From Candidatus Argoarchaeum ethanivorans (GTDB taxonomy: Archaea; Halobacteriota; Methanosarcinia; Methanosarcinales; EX4572-44): a DNA stretch of 64,000 nucleotides. The notes beneath the pieces were generated by a model that made no database searches, had not been told where the DNA came from, and worked only from the letters and a program-made list of their open reading frames with translations. Below, in pieces: positions 31,374-40,645 of the stretch. The position numbers and the translations under genes are program-made. The stretch is taken from positions 62,001-126,000 of the forward strand of contig RPGO01000040.1 in assembly GCA_004193545.1 (NCBI GenBank), written 5' to 3'. Positions within the stretch are counted from its first letter, which is position 1; each line of letters opens with the position of its first letter.

Positions 31374-31416
31374 GCGACGGCACACCCCGCTGCTCTGCAG
31401 CGGGGTGTGCCGTCGC
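31374..31416. repeat. Perfect 20-bp inverted repeat with 3-nt spacer
   Basis: gcgacggcacaccccgctgc-tct-gcagcggggtgtgccgtcgc. Confidence 0.95.
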
Positions 31417-31600
31417 TTTACTATTCGGTCTTATTCAAAAATCAAAACACAAATTTCAGTAAACTGACAAAAATACATAAGTTATGAGCATCCTCTTGAT
31501 GCCTTGGGCTTGCAGCCTGATGGGCGTTGACCTATGAGTTCCTTCAAGGTTTCGCAAATGTAAACTATCAAATTAACTGCCATCTTCACACTTTTTAACC

Positions 31601-33868
31601 TCAATTCTGCTTCTTCTTTTTTTCCTTAGCTGCCCTTGCCTCTACCTGCTCGGCAAACACATTCAGGAGGTTCATTAACTTCTCGTACTGTGCGGTCTCG
31701 ATGTGTGAATACCTAATAGGCTTCTTGTGGGCTTTTGTCTCCTTCTTCAACTGACTATAGAGACTTTTGGATCGTTTTGTCAGAACCTCATCTGTTGTTC
31801 CTTCAATTAACATCACTCCACCGGCACCACACTCGTAAGCATGGTTTATAATATCTGCATCCAGCATGTGTATGGACGGCACCTGAATAAACCTTATAAG
31901 CGGGGAATACGGAGATCGGTCCATACCTGCAAGATCGGCGGCTGCATAAGCTTCGGGATCGATATACACGATCACACCCATGCCTGCACTAAGAACTCCT
32001 TCTGCTTGTGCTTTTAACTGATCTCGTCGGTAGTTTGCAATCTCAACCGCTTTTTGTGGGCATGTTGCAACACAGATACCACAGAGATTGCACGACAGCG
32101 GATCAAGTACAGGCTTTCCATCTGCAATGGTTAGTGCATCGTATGGGCACTCCTCCACACAAATACCACAGCAGTCACACGTGTCCATAATCACCGGCTT
32201 TTCCGGGGAGATCGAAATGACCCCTTTTCCAAGAAAACTTGAAATCTTGTGAGCGGCCCCAATCCCCTCTGTGACTGAATCATGAATATCCTTTGGTCCA
32301 ACTGCACATCCTGCCACAAACACACCCTGGTTTAGTGTATTTACAGGATCGAGCTTGACATGTTTCTCTTCGATAAACCCATCAGCACCAACCGCTACAT
32401 GCAATTGATCTGCAAGCTCCTGCAATCCTTTTGAAGGGGTAAGCGATGGGCAAAGCACAATCATATCAAATTCATCACGTCCAATTTCTCCCAGAAACGT
32501 GTCTTCGTAGCGTGCCTGTAATTTACCATCGTCAAGTGGAGTAATATCAGCCACCCGCCCGCGAACAAAGTTTATTCCGAGCTCCTGTGTGTGATGATAA
32601 AACTCTTCCATACGCCTTCCTGCTGCTCTCATATCGATATAAAAGAGGGTGACATCTGCACCCGGGTTCATCTTGAGCACCAACTGCGCCTGCTTCTGTG
32701 AATATAAACAGCATACCTTTGAACAGTACTTGTTCCCGCGGTTGAAGTCGCGAGATCCGACACAGAGCACGAAAGCAACCTTTTGCGGCATCGTTCCATC
32801 CGATTTCTGTAGACGCATGCCTGTCTTACTCTTTGCAGAGAGCATCTCCTCAAACTCTATTGCTGTTATTACGTCAGGATGCCAGTAATTATACTCCTCG
32901 ATAATGGACGGGTCGATCGACTCAAATCCTGTTGTAATGGCAATGGCTCCAACGTTTATCTTTGTCTCCTTTGTAGCATCATCGAGCTTGATTGCAGCAG
33001 GAGCACAGACCTTTACACAAGCACCGCATTCATTGCATTTATCCTTGTCAATGATGTATGCCTGCGGGATAGCCTGTGCAAATGGTAGGGAGATTGCATC
33101 CCTTGAGCATTTCTCTTCACACCTGCCGCAGGCTGTACAGGTGTCTATATCCACGTATCGCGGCATTCGGCGCAAGGTTACCTCAAAATCTCCTACGTTT
33201 CCCTCGACCGATGCAACCTCTGTCTGGGTGTAGAGAGTGATGTTTGGATGGTTAAAAATAGCCACCATCTTTGGGGTGAGGATGCACTGTGAGCAGTCAA
33301 GAGTGGGAAAGGTCTTTGAAAGACCGATCATGTGTCCACCGATATATGGCTCCTTCTCAATAAGAATGACATCGCGTTCGTCAGCCAGTTCAAGTGCTGT
33401 GGTAATTCCGGTAATTCCTCCTCCCACAACCAGCGCCCGATTTTGTAAATTCTTTGTAAGAGGTTTTAGAGATTCAAGCCTCTGCATTCGCAAAACTGCA
33501 CCAGTTATTAAACCTGTTGCTTTTCTTGTAGCTTCTTCCCTGTCCTCGTGCACCCATGAACACTGCTCGCGTATGTTTACGATTTCAAGAAGTATCGGAT
33601 TGATCCCGGCCTTCTGTGCCATCGCACGAAACGTCTCAAGATGGAGTTTTGGAGAACATGACCCAATCACCACGCGATTGATCTTTCCTGCTTTGATGTC
33701 GTCCTCGATCTGACCCTGTCCGGCGCTGCTGCATAAGTAGTCCTGAATATTTATAAGTGTTACATTACTCATCCCGGAGATCTTATCCACGACCTCCTCA
33801 ACGTTAACAACATCGCTAATGTTGCCTCCGCATCTACACAAATATACACCAATATTTTTATTGCTCAT
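31601..33868 (-). CDS. hdrA: Heterodisulfide reductase subunit A-like protein with C-terminal MvhD-like domain
   Basis: GVYLCRCGGNISDVV, GGGITGITTALELAD, CTACGRCEEKC, CNECGACVKVC, CDCCGICVEECPYDA, CNLCGICVATCPQKA. Confidence 0.92.
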   Translation of the reverse strand: MSNKNIGVYLCRCGGNISDVVNVEEVVDKISGMSNVTLINIQDYLCSSAGQGQIEDDIKAGKINRVVIGSCSPKLHLETFRAMAQKAGINPILLEIVNIREQCSWVHEDREEATRKATGLITGAVLRMQRLESLKPLTKNLQNRALVVGGGITGITTALELADERDVILIEKEPYIGGHMIGLSKTFPTLDCSQCILTPKMVAIFNHPNITLYTQTEVASVEGNVGDFEVTLRRMPRYVDIDTCTACGRCEEKCSRDAISLPFAQAIPQAYIIDKDKCNECGACVKVCAPAAIKLDDATKETKINVGAIAITTGFESIDPSIIEEYNYWHPDVITAIEFEEMLSAKSKTGMRLQKSDGTMPQKVAFVLCVGSRDFNRGNKYCSKVCCLYSQKQAQLVLKMNPGADVTLFYIDMRAAGRRMEEFYHHTQELGINFVRGRVADITPLDDGKLQARYEDTFLGEIGRDEFDMIVLCPSLTPSKGLQELADQLHVAVGADGFIEEKHVKLDPVNTLNQGVFVAGCAVGPKDIHDSVTEGIGAAHKISSFLGKGVISISPEKPVIMDTCDCCGICVEECPYDALTIADGKPVLDPLSCNLCGICVATCPQKAVEIANYRRDQLKAQAEGVLSAGMGVIVYIDPEAYAAADLAGMDRSPYSPLIRFIQVPSIHMLDADIINHAYECGAGGVMLIEGTTDEVLTKRSKSLYSQLKKETKAHKKPIRYSHIETAQYEKLMNLLNVFAEQVEARAAKEKKKKQN

Positions 33869-34233
33869 GTTTTTTTACCTTCTTTTCAAGCTTTTATAAG
33901 CGGTAAGCTATTTAAGTTTTTCAATGAAAAGAATAAGTACAAATTTCCTACACCGTTAGCAAACAGCGAACAGTATAAGTGTTTATGGAGCTGGAAAGGA
34001 AACTACATTAACCATAAAAACCAGAATGATTAGTGATAGATACGGGAGCTGTGATAATCGAACTGAAACCAAAAAACTGTAGAGAAGTTAAAAGTCATCG
34101 GTAGAGAAGGTGAGAGCTGCGACGGTACTTTTCCAGCATCTGATAGGTGTGGTAGACTACGAGATATTTGTGCTGGAACAATATAAGATCGTGGATGAAG
34201 AAGATGGATTCCTTTAGATGATTTATTAGAAAT

Positions 34234-35499
34234 ATGAAAATAGCTGTACTGGACACGACACACGCAGGCTGCATAATAGCAGAGCACTATGCTTTAGCAG
34301 GGCATGACGTAACAGCAATAGACGTGTACCACACCACAACAACAGAGCAACCTGAAACGTACGCTCTAACACGAGACGTAGGGGGGGCATTCGATCTTGC
34401 AGTTGCACCAGTACACCTGTCTCCAGGATATTTTAAAAATATACACGCACAAGAATATCTCTCACACCATGAAGCAGTCGGGCAACTAATAAAAGAAAAA
34501 AACATTAACGCCATTATATTTGAAATTACAGGCACTCGCTCAAAAACTACAACAGCCCTTACGCTCTCGCACATCCTGCAGGAAAAATACAACGTTACAA
34601 CAAACACAAGCGCTGGCTTGATGTTTAACAACAAGAAAATAGCTGAGCTAAGTACAGCACCAGGAAACGTACTACAAGCAATAAAACTCACAGAAAACCT
34701 GCATCCGGAAATCTATGTTTTTGAAATATCACTCGGTGGAACAACACAGGCAGACTTTGGAATACTAACCACTCTTGAAAATGACTACCGTATAGCAGAA
34801 GCAACAAAACCTGCAGGTAGTGCCAAAATAAAAACACTCATTGGAGAGCACACCCATCCAATCATTAACAGCAGCATGCGCAGTCGGGTAAAAAAAGAGC
34901 CAAAAACCACCTTTGGAAGTGCAGAAGATGATGTGTACATTAAAGAGAATACACTCTACTACAAACTAAACAAATACAAAGGGACAATGCACCTGCCAAA
35001 ACTCTTTTATCCTGATGCATACAAAACCGGAATGGAAGCGGCAGTAGCGGCAGCACTCCACCTGATGACTCCAGATGAAATGCAATCACCGCTGTTAAAC
35101 TTTAAAGGAGTCACCGGAAGAATGCAATTTAACAACATACAGGGACGTACATTTATAGATAATTCCAACTCAGGCATGCGATCAGAAGAACTTGAGACGC
35201 TCATCCGGCAGGCATGCACCTATGGAAACGTATTCTTAATACACGGCGAGGACGGGAAAGTCTGTGAGCGCCTTGACCATGAGGCAAGCAAAAAAATAAT
35301 AAAAAAATGGCAGCATAGACTCATTGGAGTAGCGCTTGTGGGACCTGAATTTGAAGGTGTAGGATTCGAACAGGTGAGTATAGGACTCAAACTTGAAGGT
35401 GCGTACACAGCAAAAAATATTGATGATGCCACAAGGACAGCACTTCAGCACACAACAACTGGGGATGTTATACTTTCGTGCGTCAAATGCTTTAGATAA
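34234..35499 (+). CDS. cfbE: Mur ligase-like coenzyme F430 synthetase (CfbE-like)
   Basis: EITGTRSKTTTALTLSHIL P-loop-like motif, VFEISLGG, FKGVTGRMQFN...FIDNSNSGMRSEELETLI: methanogen Mur-ligase-like family. Confidence 0.75.
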   Translation: MKIAVLDTTHAGCIIAEHYALAGHDVTAIDVYHTTTTEQPETYALTRDVGGAFDLAVAPVHLSPGYFKNIHAQEYLSHHEAVGQLIKEKNINAIIFEITGTRSKTTTALTLSHILQEKYNVTTNTSAGLMFNNKKIAELSTAPGNVLQAIKLTENLHPEIYVFEISLGGTTQADFGILTTLENDYRIAEATKPAGSAKIKTLIGEHTHPIINSSMRSRVKKEPKTTFGSAEDDVYIKENTLYYKLNKYKGTMHLPKLFYPDAYKTGMEAAVAAALHLMTPDEMQSPLLNFKGVTGRMQFNNIQGRTFIDNSNSGMRSEELETLIRQACTYGNVFLIHGEDGKVCERLDHEASKKIIKKWQHRLIGVALVGPEFEGVGFEQVSIGLKLEGAYTAKNIDDATRTALQHTTTGDVILSCVKCFR

Positions 35500-35601
35500 A
35501 GTGGCGTTCTTTTTTTGTTTTTGGGGCACATAGTTAGTTTCATGTTTCTCTCCAATATCTATTTATATCGCAATCGGATTTGTAAGTAACAGGAGTGAAA
35601 A

Positions 35602-35714
35602 ATGGAGAGCCGATTTACTGCTGTCTTTCAAAAGACGGACAAATTGATGAAGCTCGTGAAAATCTCAAGGAGGCTGTTGAACTGATGCTAAAATCAAACC
35701 GTGAGCTTAAGTGA
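35602..35714 (+). pseudogene. HicB-like antitoxin remnant with internal deletion
   Basis: MESRFTAVFQKTDK in one frame, then DEARENLKEAVELMLKSNRELK* in another: start and end of a HicB domain. Confidence 0.6.
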
Positions 35715-35964
35715 ACGTGATCTTCTTTATCTCCCCCCTATCTTCAATATGAATGCGAATGGCGTCCCTGATGTTCTCTAAAACCTCTTCGTAGTTATCA
35801 CCTTGCGTATAGCATCCCTGAAGCTCGGAGCAGAAGGCAAAATAGCCATCTACGTCCTTCTCGATCACTACCGAAATCCGATATCTTTGCATTTGCTTAA
35901 GCCCCCCGTGGTTGTTTTCCAGAGGGTCAAGTGTTAATTCTACTTCTGTTGTTGCGGCTTGCAT
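35707..35964 (-). CDS. HicB-family protein
   Basis: YRISVVIEKDVDGYFAFCSELQGCYTQGDNYEEVLENIRDAIRIHIED. Confidence 0.85.
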   Translation of the reverse strand: MQAATTEVELTLDPLENNHGGLKQMQRYRISVVIEKDVDGYFAFCSELQGCYTQGDNYEEVLENIRDAIRIHIEDRGEIKKITFT

Positions 35965-36063
35965 TTTTGTTTTCTCTCCTATTTTATGCGTATTGATCTA
36001 ATCTTTCCAGTATTGTCATTTTACTTATCTCGAATAAAATATATTGTTAGTTTATTAAAACTT

Positions 36064-38347
36064 TTACACCCCTCTGATTATTTTAATTTCTTCTTCGCAA
36101 AGTGGATTTTTGGCGTTTGGATTTAAGAATACTTTTTTCTTGAATTCATGGTCTCTATCATAACCAACAAAAACCACTGCCGATACTCTTGTGCTAGATC
36201 GAAATAGCCCCGAATTATCTCTATTCAGATATGTATCAATAATTTCACCAGTTTTATTACTTTTTAAAGTTGTTTCTTGTAACTTTCCGTAAAGTGCATC
36301 TTCCGTATAGCGTATCCCTGCATCATGCAATATAACGACATTTGGTTTGTTTTTAAGTAATTGCCTATTCTGTTTTTTACGTAGTGTCTCAGCAACTTAA
36401 TTTTTAGACAAAGTTTATAAACCTGTGAGTCCAACCATATTCTATGGAAAAAATAAAACTTACAGAGAAAGAGGTGGAGTATCTCAACGATTTCGTGAAA
36501 ATGGGGGCGTAAAAGCGCGAGAGAATTGACCCGGGCACATATTTTGCTTCTGGTCAATGATGGAAAAAAGGAAATGGAGATAAAAGATACGCTGCGGATC
36601 AGCAGGGCAACCGTTTCCAACACCAAGAAGAAATACCGCGAAGAAAGTCTCCAAAACGCCCTCGCGGAGAAACCAAGATCCGGTCAGCCTAAAAAGTATA
36701 CAGAGAAACATGAGGCGGAAGTTATAGCGCAGGCATGCACCGAATCACCTGATGGGCGCAAGAGATGGACACTTACACTACTAACAGAAGAAATGCGAAA
36801 GAAGGATGGGTTTGAAACGATAAACAAAGAGAGTATCAGGCTTATTTTAAAAAAAGCAAAACTAAACCTTGGTTAAGGCGGATGTGGTGCATACAGACGA
36901 TCGACACCGAATACAGAGAACGGATGTACGATGTTCTCGATCTGTACGAAGAACCGTACGACCCGGGAAGTCCCATTGTCTGTTTTGACGAGAAACCAAA
37001 GCAACTTCTTGGAGATAAAAGGATTTCCATCCCTATGAAGCCTGGAATCCCTGTGAAATATGATTATGAATATATCAGGAACGGTACAGCAAACATTTTC
37101 ATGGCGGTCGAATTTAAAGCAGGGAAACGTGTGACCCAGATCACCAAAAGAAGAACCATGGTGGATTTTGCACAATTTGTGAGGATGCTTGTCGATGAAG
37201 AATACCCAGACGTTGAAAACATCCAACTGGTCATGGATAACCTCAATACTCACAAGGAAAAGTCATTTTACGAGGCATTCAGTGAGGAGGAGGCGGAAAG
37301 GATTTTGAGCAAGATCGAGTTTCATTACACGCCAAAACATGCAAGCTGGCTTAATGCCGCTGAAATCGAGATCAATGTGATGGATATCGAATGCACTGAC
37401 AGACGGATTGGAGATATGGAGACACTGGTCCGGGAAGTGGCTGCATGGACCAGGAAACGGAATGACGATGAAAAGAAAATCAACTGGGGGTTTACGAGGG
37501 GGAAGGCGGATAAGAAACTGTCCAAGTATTATGTATAAGAACTAAATTGTCGAGACAGTAGTTTACTATTTATCTTATCTATATCACCAAAACCGATTCT
37601 GGCGGGTCCTATACAATGCACAGATGTGTAATCGAGATTGTCTCGTGGGTAGAAAATAATCTTTGCTTTGGCAGTATGTATTATATCGGAAAGCGGGTAC
37701 TTTTCTGGGTTGGTATAAAGGTCTTCGGGATCGTTTATTCCATCGAAACCATACCAATCTTTAGAATCTGCTGAAGAAAAATAGTAAGTAGTAACAGGCT
37801 TTAAAATTCCTTTTTCCTTAAAATCAGCAATTCTCTTCTTTATTGTTTTTATTAGCGGGATCAAATCTTCTTTTGAAAAACTCTCATTAAACACAACATA
37901 TATTGAGAATCTGGACTTTATTTTTTCAATCCTATTATCAATCTCTTTAGAATACACATCTAACTCTTGTTGTTCTTTCGATAGCCATCTATTTGTTATT
38001 TCAAAGTTTATCCATCGATCTTTAACCTTAACCTTCAAATCCGCCCCACTCTCTGGAAAATACGGTTCAATAATGACTGAGATGTTTTTATTACCGAAAT
38101 AAGCTGCCCATTCTATTTCAGGTAAAGTATCGTAAAACGTATTCTTTAATTTACCTTCCAAACTTTTCTGTTTATCTTCTCTTTTTGGGTCTTTTTCAAT
38201 GATTTGTAAGACCGCTTCGAGTTCGTCATTGAGTTTGCTAAGTCTTTCTGATCCAAGGTTGTTTTTTAGATATTCAAAACATTTAGCGCCTAAAAATTCT
38301 TTCAGCGTGGAGTATTTGTCCGTATAGCCCGGTATTTTATCTTTCAC
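36064..38347 (-). pseudogene. PD-(D/E)xK-like protein gene split by IS630 copy 2
   Basis: 5' ORF (37559-38347) and 3' ORF (36064-36381) join in frame when the IS and one TA are removed: ...DKINSKLRKKQNRQLLKNKPNVVILHDAGIRYTEDALYGK... Nuclease-like pattern IEWAAYFG...GADLKVKVKDRWINFEIT. Confidence 0.85.
36384..37558 (+). mobile_element. IS630-family-like insertion sequence, copy 2
   Basis: Near-identical to 14674-15849. TIRs present, with TA at 36382-36383 and 37559-37560. OrfA carries an extra G (gaaaatgggggcg), OrfB (36882-37538) is intact. Confidence 0.93.
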
Positions 38348-38550
38348 CCTCCAACCACCTTCATCTCCTTCTCCGTCCGCCCATACAACTCATAAACCAG
38401 CCCGTCAATCTGCGCATCCACAATCTTTATCTGCCGTTCGTAAAGCTCTTTATCTCGCTCTTTATAAACATCAAGATTATACCGGAATCGTTGGGCGAGT
38501 TCCCTGATCCTCTGCTTTGCCTCCTCTTTATTCATTTTACCTTTTGACAT
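38344..38550 (-). pseudogene. Small ORF resembling the C-terminal tail of Type II/IIG restriction-modification proteins
   Basis: YERQIKIVDAQIDGLVYELYGRTEKEMKVV; the stop overlaps the start of the downstream split gene. Confidence 0.5.
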
Positions 38551-38624
38551 TATGCTGCTTTACACGTACCTTGATTATCAAGATTCGTCATTTCTGCACA
38601 ACGAAGTTGTGCAGTTCGTTATTT

Positions 38625-39701
38625 CTATTCGCGTTTATGTGCAGTATCGATCGTGTACCATCTCGCAGACCATGTCAACACCCTTATCTTATCTATATTG
38701 CGCTTTTCTATCTTTGCTTTTGTGTCTATACTCCTTATGAGCAGCGGAAACTGACACCGATATACTGAATCCCCACCGGTAATTTCATTAATCAGATTAT
38801 GCTCGCCGCTCGCAACTACTATTTTGAGCTCGTTTTTATAGTCATCCACGAGCGTTTCAAATACTGCTCTTGCCTTCTCGGCATGATGCCTGACATCCTC
38901 GTCGCGGAGTCGCTCAAATCTACGCTGGCTCCATCCTCCTTTCGTGTGCTTCTCCTTTACACTACTACGAACAATCTTGTAATTAATAAACGCTTCCCGA
39001 TTTGATATTCCGATAAACGTCTCCCCTGCATGGGCCAATACGATGCAAATTGCCTGATTTTGCTCTAATAGTTCTTGTAGCTGTGTGGTATCAAAGACGC
39101 AGTCTATTTTCCACCCGGATTCACCTATTGGAAACGGCGGTGTTATGAGCATGCGAACCGCCCCCGGCGTTTTCATATCGTAGAAAAGTGCCATACCTGT
39201 TGGCGACTCGATCTTTTGCATCAGGCATTCAACATCTTGACCGAGTTCAATATCAAATCCATCAAGGTTGGCGAATGATTCGTTTGGACGCAGGTAGATC
39301 GTGGTAAGGTCTTTATTTCTTGACTTAATCGAACCAACCTGTGACAAAAAATCACAGGATTGGGGATTTGTTAACGTTACCGCCTGTTTAAAGGTCAGGA
39401 CGTCACCTTTTTGTGTTTCCTCCTTCAGATTGTCAAGCGCGCGTTTTAGATTGTCCACTCTTTCTTCTGCCCTTTTCAATGCCAGACCCGCTTCCTGTCT
39501 ATCAGATACCGCTTTTTTAGTTCGCACCTCCTGCTTTGACAATCGTGTAGAGAGTGATTTGTTTTCTGGTTCAAGCTCTTTAATACGTGCTTGTAGTATT
39601 TCAATCCTCTTTTTTGATTCTTTCCGATCAAAGAGCCCGTCAAACATACAAAACAACATGCGAAGTGCTTTGATAAAACTTTCGTTGGACGAGCCCCCCA
39701 A
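38625..39701 (-). CDS. Vms1/VLRF1-like (eRF1-fold) protein with N-terminal coiled coil
   Basis: N-terminal heptad-rich helix, then KEKHTKGGWSQRRFERLRDEDVRHHAEKARAVFETL, which resembles the eRF1 GGQ-loop region (KHGKGGQSxxRFxRLR). Confidence 0.75.
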   Translation of the reverse strand: MGGSSNESFIKALRMLFCMFDGLFDRKESKKRIEILQARIKELEPENKSLSTRLSKQEVRTKKAVSDRQEAGLALKRAEERVDNLKRALDNLKEETQKGDVLTFKQAVTLTNPQSCDFLSQVGSIKSRNKDLTTIYLRPNESFANLDGFDIELGQDVECLMQKIESPTGMALFYDMKTPGAVRMLITPPFPIGESGWKIDCVFDTTQLQELLEQNQAICIVLAHAGETFIGISNREAFINYKIVRSSVKEKHTKGGWSQRRFERLRDEDVRHHAEKARAVFETLVDDYKNELKIVVASGEHNLINEITGGDSVYRCQFPLLIRSIDTKAKIEKRNIDKIRVLTWSARWYTIDTAHKRE

Positions 39702-39794
39702 TTCTTCGTTTAGCCTCTTCTTTCATCTGGCGTTACATCTGTTTTGGTTTTCACTAACTATTATATGGTTTTAGCGTCATATATGTGTAAATAG

Positions 39795-40637
39795 GTGTTT
39801 CGTATGGATATTATAGGCGGTTGTTCGTCCCAATTGTTAGCAAGCAGGATTGCAGAAAAAATCGATGGGCGGCTAATACTTGCAGAATTTAAAACGTTTC
39901 CTGATGGTGAGCAGTACACTCGACTGCTCGATGCAGTTGATGATGAAGTGGTCATTGTGCAGAGCACCCCGACAGACTCTGATTTTATCAATTTGCTCCA
40001 GCTAATCGATGCATGCACGGATGCTAAAATTACGGCTGTTATACCGTATATGGGCTATGCAAGGCAGGATAAGCAATTCAAAGACGGGGAAGCCGTTTCT
40101 GCAAGAGCGATCGCCCGCAGTCTGGATGTTTCCCGGGTGATTACAGTAAACATTCATGAAGATTCAATTCTAAGTTATTTTAACACTCGTGCAGAAAGCC
40201 TTGATGCAACAAACCTTCTTGCAGAACACCTGCTTGATATGGATTTGCCTAATCCGGTGATTATTTCACCAGACAAGGGCGCCATCTATCTTGCCAGAAG
40301 GGCTGCAGCAGTGATGGATGCTGATTATGATTATCTTGAAAAGAAGAGGCTCAGTGGAGATACCGTGGCAATCACTCCAAAGAAACTGGATATTAAAGGA
40401 ATGGATGTCATTCTTATCGATGATATGATATCTACTGGAGGGACTATGGCAGAGGCGATAGCCACGTTCAAATCAGAGGCTTCAAGCCTGCATGCAGCCT
40501 GTGTACACCCGGTACTAACAGAAAACGCGGTGCTGCGTCTGTTTCATGCAGGTGTTAAAGACATCATTTCAACAGATACGATTGAAAAAGGCGTAAGTAA
40601 AGTGAGTGTGGCTTCGTTGATTGCATCTGCTCTTTAG
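39795..40637 (+). CDS. prs: Ribose-phosphate pyrophosphokinase
   Basis: FPDGEQYTRL, MGYARQDKQFKDGEAVSARAIA, VILIDDMISTGGTMAEA. Confidence 0.97.
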   Translation: MFRMDIIGGCSSQLLASRIAEKIDGRLILAEFKTFPDGEQYTRLLDAVDDEVVIVQSTPTDSDFINLLQLIDACTDAKITAVIPYMGYARQDKQFKDGEAVSARAIARSLDVSRVITVNIHEDSILSYFNTRAESLDATNLLAEHLLDMDLPNPVIISPDKGAIYLARRAAAVMDADYDYLEKKRLSGDTVAITPKKLDIKGMDVILIDDMISTGGTMAEAIATFKSEASSLHAACVHPVLTENAVLRLFHAGVKDIISTDTIEKGVSKVSVASLIASAL

Positions 40638-40645
40638 TTATTTAT

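Noticed and set aside
33237-33713. 158-aa plus-strand ORF
   Set aside because: Antisense to the strongly supported hdrA.
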